From Sinorhizobium sp. A49 (GTDB lineage Bacteria; Pseudomonadota; Alphaproteobacteria; Rhizobiales; Rhizobiaceae), in NCBI RefSeq assembly GCF_002002725.1, contig NZ_MUNW01000037.1, forward strand, positions 43,947 through 107,946: a stretch of DNA of 64,000 nucleotides, given 5' to 3'. The notes beneath the pieces were generated by a model, which had not been told where the DNA came from, did not search any database, and saw only the letters and a program-made list of their open reading frames with translations. Positions within the stretch are counted from its first letter, which is position 1. Every line of letters starts with the position of its first letter. The position numbers and the translations under genes were made by a program. Of the stretch, positions 56,960 to 64,000 are shown piece after piece.

Positions 56960-57355
56960 TCAGACGAGGTTGGTCTCGACGTCGATATTGCCGTGCGTTG
57001 CCTTGGAATAGGGGCAGATGGCGTGGGCCGCATGGATCAGCTCGTGGGCGACGTCGCGGTCCAGTTCCGGCAGGCTGACATTGAGCCGTGCGCGCAGGAA
57101 GTAGGAACCGTCGTTGACGTTCAGATCGATCTCGGTGTCGACAGCGAGACCTGCCGGGAGCTTGATCTTTCTCTGCGCGGCGGCAACCTCGATCGCGCCG
57201 ATGTAGCAGGCGGACCAAGCAGCACCGAAGAGGTTTTCGGCGGCCGGATGCGGCTGCGCCAGCTTAAGTTCGAGCATGCCGTCGCTGCTCTTGGTGCCGC
57301 CGTTGCGGCCGCCGGTGTTGTGGGTCTTGCCGGTGAAAAGAAGCTTCTCGGTCAT
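56960..57355 (-). CDS. ohr: Organic hydroperoxide resistance protein Ohr, copy 1
   Basis: This 131-residue OsmC/Ohr-fold thiol peroxidase detoxifies organic hydroperoxides with lipoyl reductant. The two catalytic cysteines are present: GAAWSACYIGAIEV (peroxidatic) and HAAHAICPYSKA (resolving). A conserved Arg and Glu environment (YFLRARLNVSLPELDRDVAH) is intact. It diverges from ohrR, and the 136 bases between hold two operator-like sequences. A second ohr copy, about 80 percent identical by eye over its length, lies at 59536-59931. Confidence 0.95.
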   Translation of the reverse strand: MTEKLLFTGKTHNTGGRNGGTKSSDGMLELKLAQPHPAAENLFGAAWSACYIGAIEVAAAQRKIKLPAGLAVDTEIDLNVNDGSYFLRARLNVSLPELDRDVAHELIHAAHAICPYSKATHGNIDVETNLV

Positions 57356-57380
57356 GGTGGTATCCTTTCTGGTTAAGTTT

Positions 57381-57409
57381 TATCGCATCCGATTCAATCG
57401 GATGCGATA
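57381..57409. promoter_or_regulatory. OhrR operator candidate, near-perfect long palindrome
   Basis: Arms of 14 bases, TATCGCATCCGATT (57381-57394) and AATCGGATGCGATA (57396-57409), are separated by one base. It lies 26 bases from the ohr ATG, over its promoter. The right arm is nearly repeated at 57453-57465 and at 60027-60039. Confidence 0.78.
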
Positions 57410-57444
57410 TAAATATGCCAACTGAAGCGGGATGTCAATAGTGT

Positions 57445-57465
57445 TGCGATTTAATCGGATGCGAT
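57445..57465. promoter_or_regulatory. Second operator-like site between ohr and ohrR
   Basis: TGCGATTTAATCGG then ATGCGAT; this 21-base stretch is repeated without change at 60019-60039 before the second ohr gene. Its right half AATCGGATGCGAT is the arm of the palindrome at 57381. It sits 26 bases before the ohrR start, suiting autoregulation. Confidence 0.75.
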
Positions 57466-57491
57466 TTATATAGGTGGAGAGAAAGAGGACA

Positions 57492-58016
57492 ATGGAACAG
57501 GATATACCGATGCCCAAATCCCCGACAGCAAAAGCTGCGCAAACCGCTCAGCCGTCCGCAGCACAGGCCGACAACGGCGGCAGGAAGCTTTCCAATTTTC
57601 TGTGCTTCGCGATCTATTCGGCCAACCTCGCCTTCGGTCGCGCCTATAAGCCGATCCTCGACAAGCTCGGCCTGACCTATACCCAGTACGTGACGATGGT
57701 GGCGCTGTCGGAAGAAGACGACCAGACGGTCGGCACGCTCGGCGAAAAGCTCTTCCTGGAATCGAACACGCTGACGCCCATTCTCAAGAAGCTTGAAGCC
57801 GAGGGCTATCTGCAGCGCCGGCGCGACCCGGCCGACGAACGGCAGGTGCGGGTGACGTTGACGCCGGCCGGCCGCAAGCTGGTCGAAATGGACCCCGGTT
57901 CCGCACTGACGGATGTGATCGGTCTCGGAGACGACTTTCCGGTCGTGCAGCAGACGGTGGTGAGGTTGCGCGACAACCTGCTGCAGGCGACGCAGGGCGG
58001 CTCCGGGAAAGGGTAG
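57492..58016 (+). CDS. ohrR: OhrR, MarR-family organic-peroxide sensor
   Basis: This 174-residue repressor has the peroxide-sensing Cys in SNFLCFAIYSANLAFGRAYK, in the conserved LxxQLCFALYSA-like position. The winged helix includes LSEEDDQTVGTLGEKLFLES, then NTLTPILKKLEAEGYLQRRR, DPADERQVRVTLTPAGRKLV. Oxidation of the Cys releases DNA and induces ohr. A poorly conserved ~35-residue Ala/Gln-rich N-terminal extension precedes the MarR fold. ATG 57492 has AGAGG seven bases upstream; a codon at 57474 is less likely. It diverges from ohr copy 1. Confidence 0.93.
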   Translation: MEQDIPMPKSPTAKAAQTAQPSAAQADNGGRKLSNFLCFAIYSANLAFGRAYKPILDKLGLTYTQYVTMVALSEEDDQTVGTLGEKLFLESNTLTPILKKLEAEGYLQRRRDPADERQVRVTLTPAGRKLVEMDPGSALTDVIGLGDDFPVVQQTVVRLRDNLLQATQGGSGKG

Positions 58017-58438
58017 GGGATCGCGGTCGAGCGACCGTTAGGCCTTGAATTGACCGGGAAGGACCGCCTCGCCAGTGTGTACGCGCGTTTGGCGTGCGTC
58101 AGGTGCAGCTGTTGATGGGTGATGGTCGGCTGAGAGTCTTGGCCGTCGAGACAAGAGCCGCGTGGGGCGGCGCAATAAAATCCGGCCAAGAATTGGTCGC
58201 TCGCTGGATGGCGGCTGCGCGAGGCATGCGATCGGTGCCCAAAATGATACTCCCGGAACCCCACACGCCTGCGGGCGTATTGCCAACGGAAAGGGGCGTT
58301 GCGGTGGTCTGCGCCTGTTGCCTGCCAAAGCCACTGCCGTTGCTATGCCTGGGATTGAGGCGTGAACGGATGACGTTTGCCGTCTCTGCCCGGCCACTGA
58401 TCATGCGTCTGTCGCTTCGTGCCCGTGGCGTCGTGTGA
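58017..58438. other. Intergenic region, nothing recognised
   Basis: These 422 bases lie between ohrR and the DUF3095 gene, which converge. Only frames of low quality occur (Arg- and Pro-rich on both strands), and no terminator or repeat stands out. Confidence 0.45.
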
Positions 58439-59467
58439 TCACGCCGCAGAGCGCTTGGCCGGCGCCAGCATTTCGGCAGCCTTCGAATAGCCGCCGTCCA
58501 ATCCGTCGAGGAAATGCAGGTGCGAATCCGGCCGGCCCGAGGGGACCAGGCAGGTCATCAGAGCGTGAGACTGGCGATGCAGTCCGAAATTGACCTCGCC
58601 ACGGTGCCTGGCGGCGACAAGAAGGGTTTCGACCCGGTCGATCTGTTCGCTGGTGCAATCGAGCGTCAGGCGCAGGCCGTCATCGTATTTGCGAAAATCC
58701 GAATTGGCCGCAACCGCTAACCAGCGAGCAGGATCGACCTGCCTGCGCTCGTCCTTGGGTATGCCGATGGCATCCGGCACCGGATTGGATTGCCGCGGCC
58801 CCGCCTCGAGCACGGAGAGAACGCGTCTCGCCAATGCGGCAAAGTCCTGCGCGCCTGTCTGTGCTGTCGGCTCGACCAGCAAGGATAGAATTTCGCCGCG
58901 CTGGCTGGCAAAAGGCTTCCATTCGCACCGGAGGCCCGTGAGGTTCGGCTGCGCCGCATCCTCGTGCGGCTTGACCAGATAGCGCCCGCGCTTGATCTCG
59001 TGTTCTGCCCACTTCAATCCGCCGCCGGCAAACATGGTGTAGGTCGCGTCCTGCGATGCCGCGTAACGCGCGATGGTCACATCGCGCCCATTGGCGCGGA
59101 CTTCGCGTACGGGCAACAACCCCGTTCGAAGGGTGAGGCCAAGGCTGCGCTTGGCGAAGGCGGCGACCTGCCGCAACGCCGATGTCGCGGTTCCGGCGGC
59201 CTCCGGCGGCAAGGCGAATGCCGCGCCGTCGCCGCGAAAGACGAAGGGAAAATCGAACGTGCCCCAGGCATTGCCGAAGGCGGCGATGGCGGCGGCGCCG
59301 GCAAAGTTGACGTCCTCGTAGCGGCCCGACCGGGTTGCCGAGGTCGAGTCGACGACATCGGTGATGGCGATGAGCCAATCACCGGGCAATGGCTCATAGA
59401 TGGCCGGGTCGAGCATATCGGAGAATTTGCTGTGGGCTTGCGGTGGCTGAGCGTGTTCGCTGTGCAT
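58439..59467 (-). CDS. DUF3095 (adenylate-cyclase-like) protein
   Basis: This 342-residue protein is probably cytosolic. The N-terminal region includes LIAITDVVDSTSATRSGRYE, then FAGAAAIAAFGNAWG and FDFPFVFRGDGAAFALPPEA, resembling nucleotide-cyclase strands (D-V-V-D-S-T and a G-D-G block). The rest is the DUF3095 family, which is functionally uncharacterised. It is inserted between ohrR and the second ohr gene and runs in the direction of ohr copy 2, 68 bases after its stop, so they may be cotranscribed. Confidence 0.82.
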   Translation of the reverse strand: MHSEHAQPPQAHSKFSDMLDPAIYEPLPGDWLIAITDVVDSTSATRSGRYEDVNFAGAAAIAAFGNAWGTFDFPFVFRGDGAAFALPPEAAGTATSALRQVAAFAKRSLGLTLRTGLLPVREVRANGRDVTIARYAASQDATYTMFAGGGLKWAEHEIKRGRYLVKPHEDAAQPNLTGLRCEWKPFASQRGEILSLLVEPTAQTGAQDFAALARRVLSVLEAGPRQSNPVPDAIGIPKDERRQVDPARWLAVAANSDFRKYDDGLRLTLDCTSEQIDRVETLLVAARHRGEVNFGLHRQSHALMTCLVPSGRPDSHLHFLDGLDGGYSKAAEMLAPAKRSAA

Positions 59468-59535
59468 TATGTGTTCCCGGTCGGTATGGGGACGCGAGGT
59501 CCGCCGGGCGAGCCGGCGGACCTCGGCTGGTCGCG

Positions 59536-59931
59536 TCAGATCAGATTGGTCGCGACGTCGATGTTGCCGTTCGTCGCCTTGGAATAGGGACAGATCTTGT
59601 GGGCGGCATGGATCAGTTGATGGGCGATATCCCGGTCGAGGCCCGGCAGGCTGACATTGAGGCGAGCGCGCAGGAAGTAATTGCCGTCATCGACATTGAG
59701 GTCGATCTCGGCGTCGACCTCGGCGCCCGCGGGAAGCGTAATGTTTCTTTCAGAAGCGGCGACCTGAACCGCGCCGATGTAACAGGCCGACCAGGCGGCG
59801 CCGAACAGGCGCTCCGCAGCCGGATGCGGCGCTGACAGCCGCAGGTCCAGCTGGCCATCGCTGCTGCGGGTGCCACCATTATGGCCGCCGATGTTGTGTG
59901 TCTTGCCGGTGAAAAGAAGCTTCTCAGTCAT
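59536..59931 (-). CDS. Organic hydroperoxide resistance protein Ohr, copy 2
   Basis: This 131-residue Ohr is nearly the same as copy 1 in length and in its active-site blocks: GAAWSACYIGAVQV and HAAHKICPYSKA carry both cysteines. MTEKLLFTGKTHN is identical at the N-terminus. Differences lie in surface loops (for example SAPHPAAERLF), so the copies are paralogues kept by selection rather than a very recent tandem duplication. The start at 59931 is set by this shared N-terminus; the frame extends to 60012 without a motif. The region upstream carries an OhrR-type operator. Confidence 0.94.
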   Translation of the reverse strand: MTEKLLFTGKTHNIGGHNGGTRSSDGQLDLRLSAPHPAAERLFGAAWSACYIGAVQVAASERNITLPAGAEVDAEIDLNVDDGNYFLRARLNVSLPGLDRDIAHQLIHAAHKICPYSKATNGNIDVATNLI

Positions 59932-60018
59932 AGCTGTATCCCGTCTCTGGATTAAGTCATGTCCGATTAACTCGGATACGATGCAAATACAGAAAGGGAA
60001 TTCCAATGTCAATCAAAA

Positions 60019-60039
60019 TGCGATTTAATCGGATGCGAT
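60019..60039. promoter_or_regulatory. OhrR operator copy upstream of ohr copy 2
   Basis: The 21 bases are identical to those at 57445-57465 next to ohrR. A weaker related sequence, TCCGATTAACTCGGATACGA (about 59961-59980), lies between it and the ohr ATG, where it could cover the promoter. This ties copy 2 to the same regulator. Confidence 0.75.
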
Positions 60040-60176
60040 GTGTTTGGCGCACGTCTGCGTGCCGTTTGAATGCGCAGGCCGGTGCTCTATGGAATCTGCG
60101 CGCTCACGTGCCGATAGCCGCTTCGAACGGGGAGGGCGCGATCGCCCTGGGCGGTATGCCAATCGCGTTTGGTGGT

Positions 60177-61526
60177 TCAAGCCGCCTGCTCGGCAAAGAC
60201 CAGCCGGAAGCACGCTCCGCCGCTTGGCGAGGCCAGAATGCGGATTTGCGCGCCGTGGCGCTGAACGATCTGGAGAACAAGGTTCAGGCCGAGACCAGCG
60301 CCGCGATCGCGCGGCTTCAGCCGGTGAAACGGTTCGAATACGCGTTCCCGCTCGGCTTCCGGAATGCCGGGCCCGTCATCGCAGATCTCGATCACCCGGT
60401 CGCATGCGACCCGGACGACGATCGCTCCCTGATTTCCGGCATGCTCGATCGCATTCTGGATCAGATTGGTGATGGCGCGTGACAGCGACGCCGGATCGCC
60501 CTGGATCGGCGACCGCTCCACCTCCGGCTCGAAGGAAAGTTCATAGCCCTGGTCGATCGCCAGTGGCGCGAGGTCGGCGGCGACGTCGCGGCACAGCTCG
60601 ACCAGATCGACCGGCGTCAACGGTTTCGCATTGGCTTCAAGCCGCTGCAGGTCGAGCAGCTGTTCGGCAAGCGCCGAGATTCTCTCGCAATCGGCGATCA
60701 GCCTGTCGCGATCCGGGCCGGGCGCCAGCGAGTCGAGCCGCGCCTGAAGGATCGCGACAGGGGTGCGCAGTTCGTGCGCCGCATCGAGGATGAAACGTTG
60801 GTGACGATCATAGGCCTGGTCGAGGCGGTGAAGCGCGCCATTGATGCCCTGAACGAGGGGCCGGACCTCGCTCGGAATGGCCGTTTCCGTCAGCCGGTAA
60901 CTCCGCCGGGCAATATCGATCCCGTCGGTTTCGCGCGCGAGCTGCGAAATTCCCTTGATGGCGCGATTGACGATCCAGGGGACGCCGATCACCGTGACGA
61001 TCGCGAGCAGCACCAGCATCGGGGCGAGCGACACGCGTGAAAAGGTGAGGATGAGGGATTGCTCGCTCAGGAGTTCGCCCTGTCCGAAGACGGTGAAATC
61101 GCCTACCGGACTCGAACGACGCCTGAGGACCGCAAGATAGGGCGAGGGATCGCCGACATCCCGAATATCCGAATAGGTCATCCTGTCGAGTGTCTGGCTG
61201 ATGCCTTTGTAGATCTCCGGTACTTCGCCAAGCTGCAGGATCTCGCCCCGGTCGCTGCGGGCGATGAACCAGAATTTGGGATGTCTGACGAGCACATCCG
61301 CCAGCTTTTCGGTTTTGGCGAAGGCAAGCTTGCCGTCCGGGCCTCTCTCGATCGCCGCGAACGCCGTCTCGACCGGTGCCGGGCCGATGAGCACACCGCC
61401 TTCGTCGGCGACGACAAGCAGGGTGACGAAGGAGAGGCCGAAGACGAGAAGGATCGCCAGTTGCAAGACCAGAAGCTGCGCGATCAGGCGTTGCTTGAGG
61501 GACCGGGGCCAGAGCATTCTCACCAT
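60177..61526 (-). CDS. Orphan membrane sensor histidine kinase
   Basis: This 449-residue kinase has two transmembrane helices (about residues 15-41 and 165-190) around a periplasmic sensor region. The HisKA motif is RFILDAAHELRTPVAILQAR, with the phosphorylated His. HATPase blocks are NLIQNAIEHAGNQGAIVVRV (N box), EICDDGPGIPEAERERVFEP (G1/F) and GAGLGLNLVLQIVQRHGA (G2). No response regulator gene is adjacent in the window, so its partner lies elsewhere. ATG 61526 (MVRMLWP) is chosen over the GTG two codons upstream because AGGG is well placed before it. Confidence 0.9.
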   Translation of the reverse strand: MVRMLWPRSLKQRLIAQLLVLQLAILLVFGLSFVTLLVVADEGGVLIGPAPVETAFAAIERGPDGKLAFAKTEKLADVLVRHPKFWFIARSDRGEILQLGEVPEIYKGISQTLDRMTYSDIRDVGDPSPYLAVLRRRSSPVGDFTVFGQGELLSEQSLILTFSRVSLAPMLVLLAIVTVIGVPWIVNRAIKGISQLARETDGIDIARRSYRLTETAIPSEVRPLVQGINGALHRLDQAYDRHQRFILDAAHELRTPVAILQARLDSLAPGPDRDRLIADCERISALAEQLLDLQRLEANAKPLTPVDLVELCRDVAADLAPLAIDQGYELSFEPEVERSPIQGDPASLSRAITNLIQNAIEHAGNQGAIVVRVACDRVIEICDDGPGIPEAERERVFEPFHRLKPRDRGAGLGLNLVLQIVQRHGAQIRILASPSGGACFRLVFAEQAA

Positions 61527-61872
61527 CTGCACCCTATTGTTAGACCGGCAACGCGGTGCATCCGCTTATCTCGCCCGTTCCTGCGCCTGCGGTCGACGTT
61601 GTTCTACCGCATGGTGACATCTGCAAACACTAGATTGCACGGACATTACTTCGATATCCTTGCCGCATTTTGGGGAGCGGCAGGGGCGTACCAACGAGGG
61701 AAAGTAGGGAAGGCGCCAGCCGATTCGGGCGCAGAGCATGTAGTTCACCACCTTATTGCAGTGCCGGCGCAAGCGCCATGCCCGATTTTGCACGGGCGAA
61801 ATGCGAAGCCGGAGGTTGTGCCGGTGTGCCGGTGCTCCACATTTGCAAAAAAGTCAAATCGGGATCAGGACC
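61527..61872. other. Divergent intergenic region between kinase and NADH dehydrogenase
   Basis: These 346 bases should hold promoters for both genes. There is no clear palindrome, repeat or coding frame; the open frame upstream of the dehydrogenase ATG has no motif. Confidence 0.45.
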
Positions 61873-63141
61873 ATGCAGGACAGGCATCATGTCGTCGTCG
61901 TCGGTGGAGGGTTTGGCGGGCTGCAGCTCGTCAACGGTCTTGCGGGTGCGCCGGTGCGCATCACGCTGATCGACCGGCGAAACCATCACCTGTTCCAGCC
62001 GCTGCTCTATCAGGTCGCAACCACGCTGATCGCCACCTCCGAGATCGCCTGGCCGATCCGCAACCTCTATCGGGACCGGCCGGAGGTGACGACGCTGCTC
62101 GCCGAAGTGACCGGCGTCGATGCCGGCGCCAGGACCGTGTCGCTCAAGGGCGGGCAGACGATCGATTACGACACGCTGGTGATCGCCACCGGCGCGACGC
62201 ATGCCTATTTCGGCCATGACGAATGGGAGCCGGTGGCGCCGGGACTGAAGACGCTGGAGGACGCAACCACCATTCGCCGCCGCGTGCTGCTTGCCTTCGA
62301 ACAGGCGGAACTGGAAGAGGACCCGGCGGTCCGCGACGCGCTTTTGACCTTCACCGTGATCGGCGCCGGGCCGACGGGCGTCGAGCTGGCCGGCATCATC
62401 GCCGAAATGGCGCATAGCACGCTGCCTTCCGAATTTCGCCGCATCGATACGCGCCAGGCGCGGGTCATCCTGGTGGAGGCGGGGCCGCGCATTCTGGCCG
62501 CCTTCAGCGAGGATCTGTCCGATTATGCCCGGCGCGAGCTGGAACGGCTAGGCGTTGAAGTTCGGACCGGAACGCCGGTGACGGCCTGCACGGCGCAAGG
62601 GGTAACGATCGGCGAAACCTTTGTCGCCAGCCGCACGCTCGTCTGGGCAGCAGGCGTTCAGGCATCACCCGCCGCCGGCTGGCTCGGCATTGCCGAGGAC
62701 CGCGCGGGGCGCGCGATCGTCGATGCCGATCTCAGGGCGCCCGGCCATGACGATATCTTCGTGATCGGCGACACCGCCTCCGTCACCTATGACGGCGGCA
62801 AGCCGGTTCCGGGCATAGCGCCGGCCGCCAAGCAGCAGGGCGCCTATGTCGCCAAGGTCATCCGCGCGCGGCTAACGGGAAGCAAGCAGCCAGGCGAGTT
62901 TCGCTACCGCCACCAGGGCAGCCTGGCCACGATCGGCCGGCGCGCGGCGATCATCGATTTCGGCCGCTTCAAGATGAAGGGGGCGCTTGCCTGGTGGATC
63001 TGGGGCATTGCCCACATCTACTTCCTGATCGGCACGCGCAGCCGCTTTGCGGTCGCCTGGAGCTGGTTCTGGACCTATCTCAGCGGCCAGCACAGCGCCC
63101 GGCTGATTACGCAGAAGGAAACCTTGCGCGACGGGCAGTAG
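61873..63141 (+). CDS. Type II NADH dehydrogenase-like flavoprotein
   Basis: This 422-residue NDH-2 family oxidoreductase feeds electrons from NADH to quinone without pumping protons. The FAD motif is HHVVVVGGGFGGLQLVNGLA at the N-terminus, the NADH motif is FTVIGAGPTGVELAGIIAEM (about residues 160-180), and a second FAD block is HDDIFVIGDTASVTYDGGKP. AAKQQGAYVAKVIRARLTG is the conserved quinone-site helix region (A-x-x-Q-G). The C-terminus (WWIWGIAHIYFLIGTRSRFA, then WSWFWTYLSGQHSARLI) is the amphipathic or membrane anchor. ATG 61873 follows CAGGA closely. Confidence 0.9.
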   Translation: MQDRHHVVVVGGGFGGLQLVNGLAGAPVRITLIDRRNHHLFQPLLYQVATTLIATSEIAWPIRNLYRDRPEVTTLLAEVTGVDAGARTVSLKGGQTIDYDTLVIATGATHAYFGHDEWEPVAPGLKTLEDATTIRRRVLLAFEQAELEEDPAVRDALLTFTVIGAGPTGVELAGIIAEMAHSTLPSEFRRIDTRQARVILVEAGPRILAAFSEDLSDYARRELERLGVEVRTGTPVTACTAQGVTIGETFVASRTLVWAAGVQASPAAGWLGIAEDRAGRAIVDADLRAPGHDDIFVIGDTASVTYDGGKPVPGIAPAAKQQGAYVAKVIRARLTGSKQPGEFRYRHQGSLATIGRRAAIIDFGRFKMKGALAWWIWGIAHIYFLIGTRSRFAVAWSWFWTYLSGQHSARLITQKETLRDGQ

Positions 63142-63469
63142 CGCTGCAGCAAGGGCAGGCGGGCTGAGCAATCCCGGCGGCAATGGCGGCAGGGCATTCG
63201 CACCCGATGGATCGGCGGCGGACGGACATTTTTGCTCGGCATGGCTTGCCCGCCGAGGTCGGCGGCGATCGTTCAGCTTGCAGGAAAGTCTTTGCTTTAC
63301 AAGCATCATTTGTATGCTAAGTCTCTGATATCATGCATGTCGCTCGACCGTGCGCAGCGGTATCGAGCCAGCGATGTGCATGGGGACCAGGGGGCCGGCA
63401 TGCCGCATGAATCCGTTCATGGGTGGCCGGTTTTGGAGCCATGATCTGATCTGCGTGGGGGAGACGGAG
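63142..63469. other. Intergenic region, nothing clear
   Basis: These 328 bases lie between the NDH-2-like gene and the small membrane protein gene. An AT-richer patch (about 63290-63335) with AGCAT/ATGCT short arms could be the promoter of the downstream pair. No gene is supported. Confidence 0.45.
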
Positions 63470-63934
63470 ATGGCGGATTTGATACATCCAAAGGCGATCG
63501 AACATCTGCCGATGTTCATCACGCCACCGGGGCAGCCCGACATTTTGTTCAATGTCGTCGCCGTGTTTCTGCTCATCGTCATCTTCATGATCGGCACCTT
63601 CTACCTGCGCCTTCACGCTCTGCCGGAGCAGATGGCCCATGGAGGGAGCAAGGCGAAGTTCGAGGTCGTGGCGGTGCTGGCGCTGATCGCGCTGTTCACC
63701 CACAACCATCTCTTCTGGATCGCGGGTCTGCTTTTGGCGCTGGTCGATCTGCCTGACTTCTGGTCGCCGTTGAAGTCGATCGCGCGCTCGCTGGAGAAGA
63801 TGTCGGGCCGCGAGCCGGAGCCGGAGCTGGACGTCCATGGGCATCTCATGCCCGCTCATTCGGTTGTTGCCGAGCCGGTGACACCCGTTGTCGAAACCAG
63901 CGTCGTTTCGACCTCGACCGACGGAAGGGCATGA
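63470..63934 (+). CDS. Small membrane protein preceding a probable HlyD-type gene
   Basis: This 154-residue protein has two clear hydrophobic helices, FNVVAVFLLIVIFMIGTFYL (about residues 27-46) and VVAVLALIALFTHNHLFWIA (about 66-85), the latter followed by GLLLALVDLPDF. The C-terminal ~50 residues are hydrophilic and Val/Glu/Thr rich. The family was not recognised. GGGGGAGACGGAG before the ATG is an excellent ribosome site. The next gene starts three bases after its stop, so the two are cotranscribed, and it may act with that membrane system. Confidence 0.72.
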   Translation: MADLIHPKAIEHLPMFITPPGQPDILFNVVAVFLLIVIFMIGTFYLRLHALPEQMAHGGSKAKFEVVAVLALIALFTHNHLFWIAGLLLALVDLPDFWSPLKSIARSLEKMSGREPEPELDVHGHLMPAHSVVAEPVTPVVETSVVSTSTDGRA

Positions 63935-63937
63935 TCC

Positions 63938-64000
63938 ATGTTCGAATTCCTGCTCTGCTCGATGCTGACCATCCTTCCCGACTATCTCTATCGCCGTTAT
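63938..64000 (+). CDS. Start of a probable HlyD-family secretion protein (cut by window edge)
   Basis: Only the first 21 codons are visible, opening MFEFLLCSMLTILPDYLYRR. This N-terminus resembles, from memory, rhizobial HlyD/membrane-fusion-type efflux proteins that follow a small membrane protein gene; the call rests on that similarity and on context, so it is tentative. The start is three bases after the previous stop. Confidence 0.45.
   Translation, partial: MFEFLLCSMLTILPDYLYRRY

Overview
This is chromosomal DNA of a rhizobial alphaproteobacterium (Rhizobium/Sinorhizobium/Agrobacterium/Shinella type). The evidence is high GC content, the gene order folA-hflK-hflC-DUF2065-(ACT protein)-Do protease, then serB/miaA and ilvI-ilvH, and several copies of the rhizobial 'CCCCTCA...CCCCGC-GCGGGG...TGAGGGGC' intergenic palindromes (RIME1 type). 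The species cannot be fixed from sequence reading alone. No rRNA, tRNA, CRISPR array, prophage or intact insertion sequence was recognised.

Layout. 1-9.1 kb is a housekeeping block: the end of dihydrofolate reductase, the HflKC membrane complex, a periplasmic Do/HtrA protease, a GcvA-like LysR regulator, an acetyltransferase, SerB and, divergently, MiaA. The serB and miaA start codons share one CATG. 9.2-21 kb looks accessory, apart from a HerA-type ATPase: a DUF1254/DUF1214 secreted protein, two Cys-type secreted sulfatases, a small K+ channel, a Ca2+/H+ antiporter-like protein and an outer-membrane protein. 21-25.3 kb has an SRPBCC gene behind a decayed ArsR regulator that still has its operators, then ilvIH preceded by a leader peptide and a terminator that form a classical attenuator.

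25.3-43.8 kb is a mosaic of small metabolic units: oxidoreductases, a frameshifted deaminase, a LysR regulator divergent from a metallo-beta-lactamase-fold protein that lacks its metal ligands, a LysE exporter behind a strong palindrome, and an SDR-DoxX fusion with DUF2269. Further on are a cobalt-type nitrile hydratase operon (nthA-nthB-activator) with a His-rich N-terminus, an ECF sigma/anti-sigma operon led by a small secreted COG4315-type protein, a RecD-like helicase, and a MerR protein with a LuxR-like C-terminus.

44-64 kb holds pdxJ, a histidine phosphatase, a Bcr/CflA-type MFS exporter, a QorB/HxlR-like divergent pair, an FAD monooxygenase, several VOC proteins, a tandem HD-GYP protein and a racemase/Lrp divergent pair. 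It continues with an organic-peroxide module (ohr, ohrR, a DUF3095 cyclase-like gene and a second ohr, with shared operator sequence at both ohr promoters), an orphan histidine kinase, a type II NADH dehydrogenase, a small membrane protein and the first codons of a probable HlyD-family protein.

The best leads are regulatory or evolutionary rather than one large new system: the ilv attenuator, the collapsed ArsR gene, the metal-site-less MBL protein, the duplicated ohr regulon and the nitrile hydratase His tag-like leader. Homology calls come from reading motifs, not from database searches.
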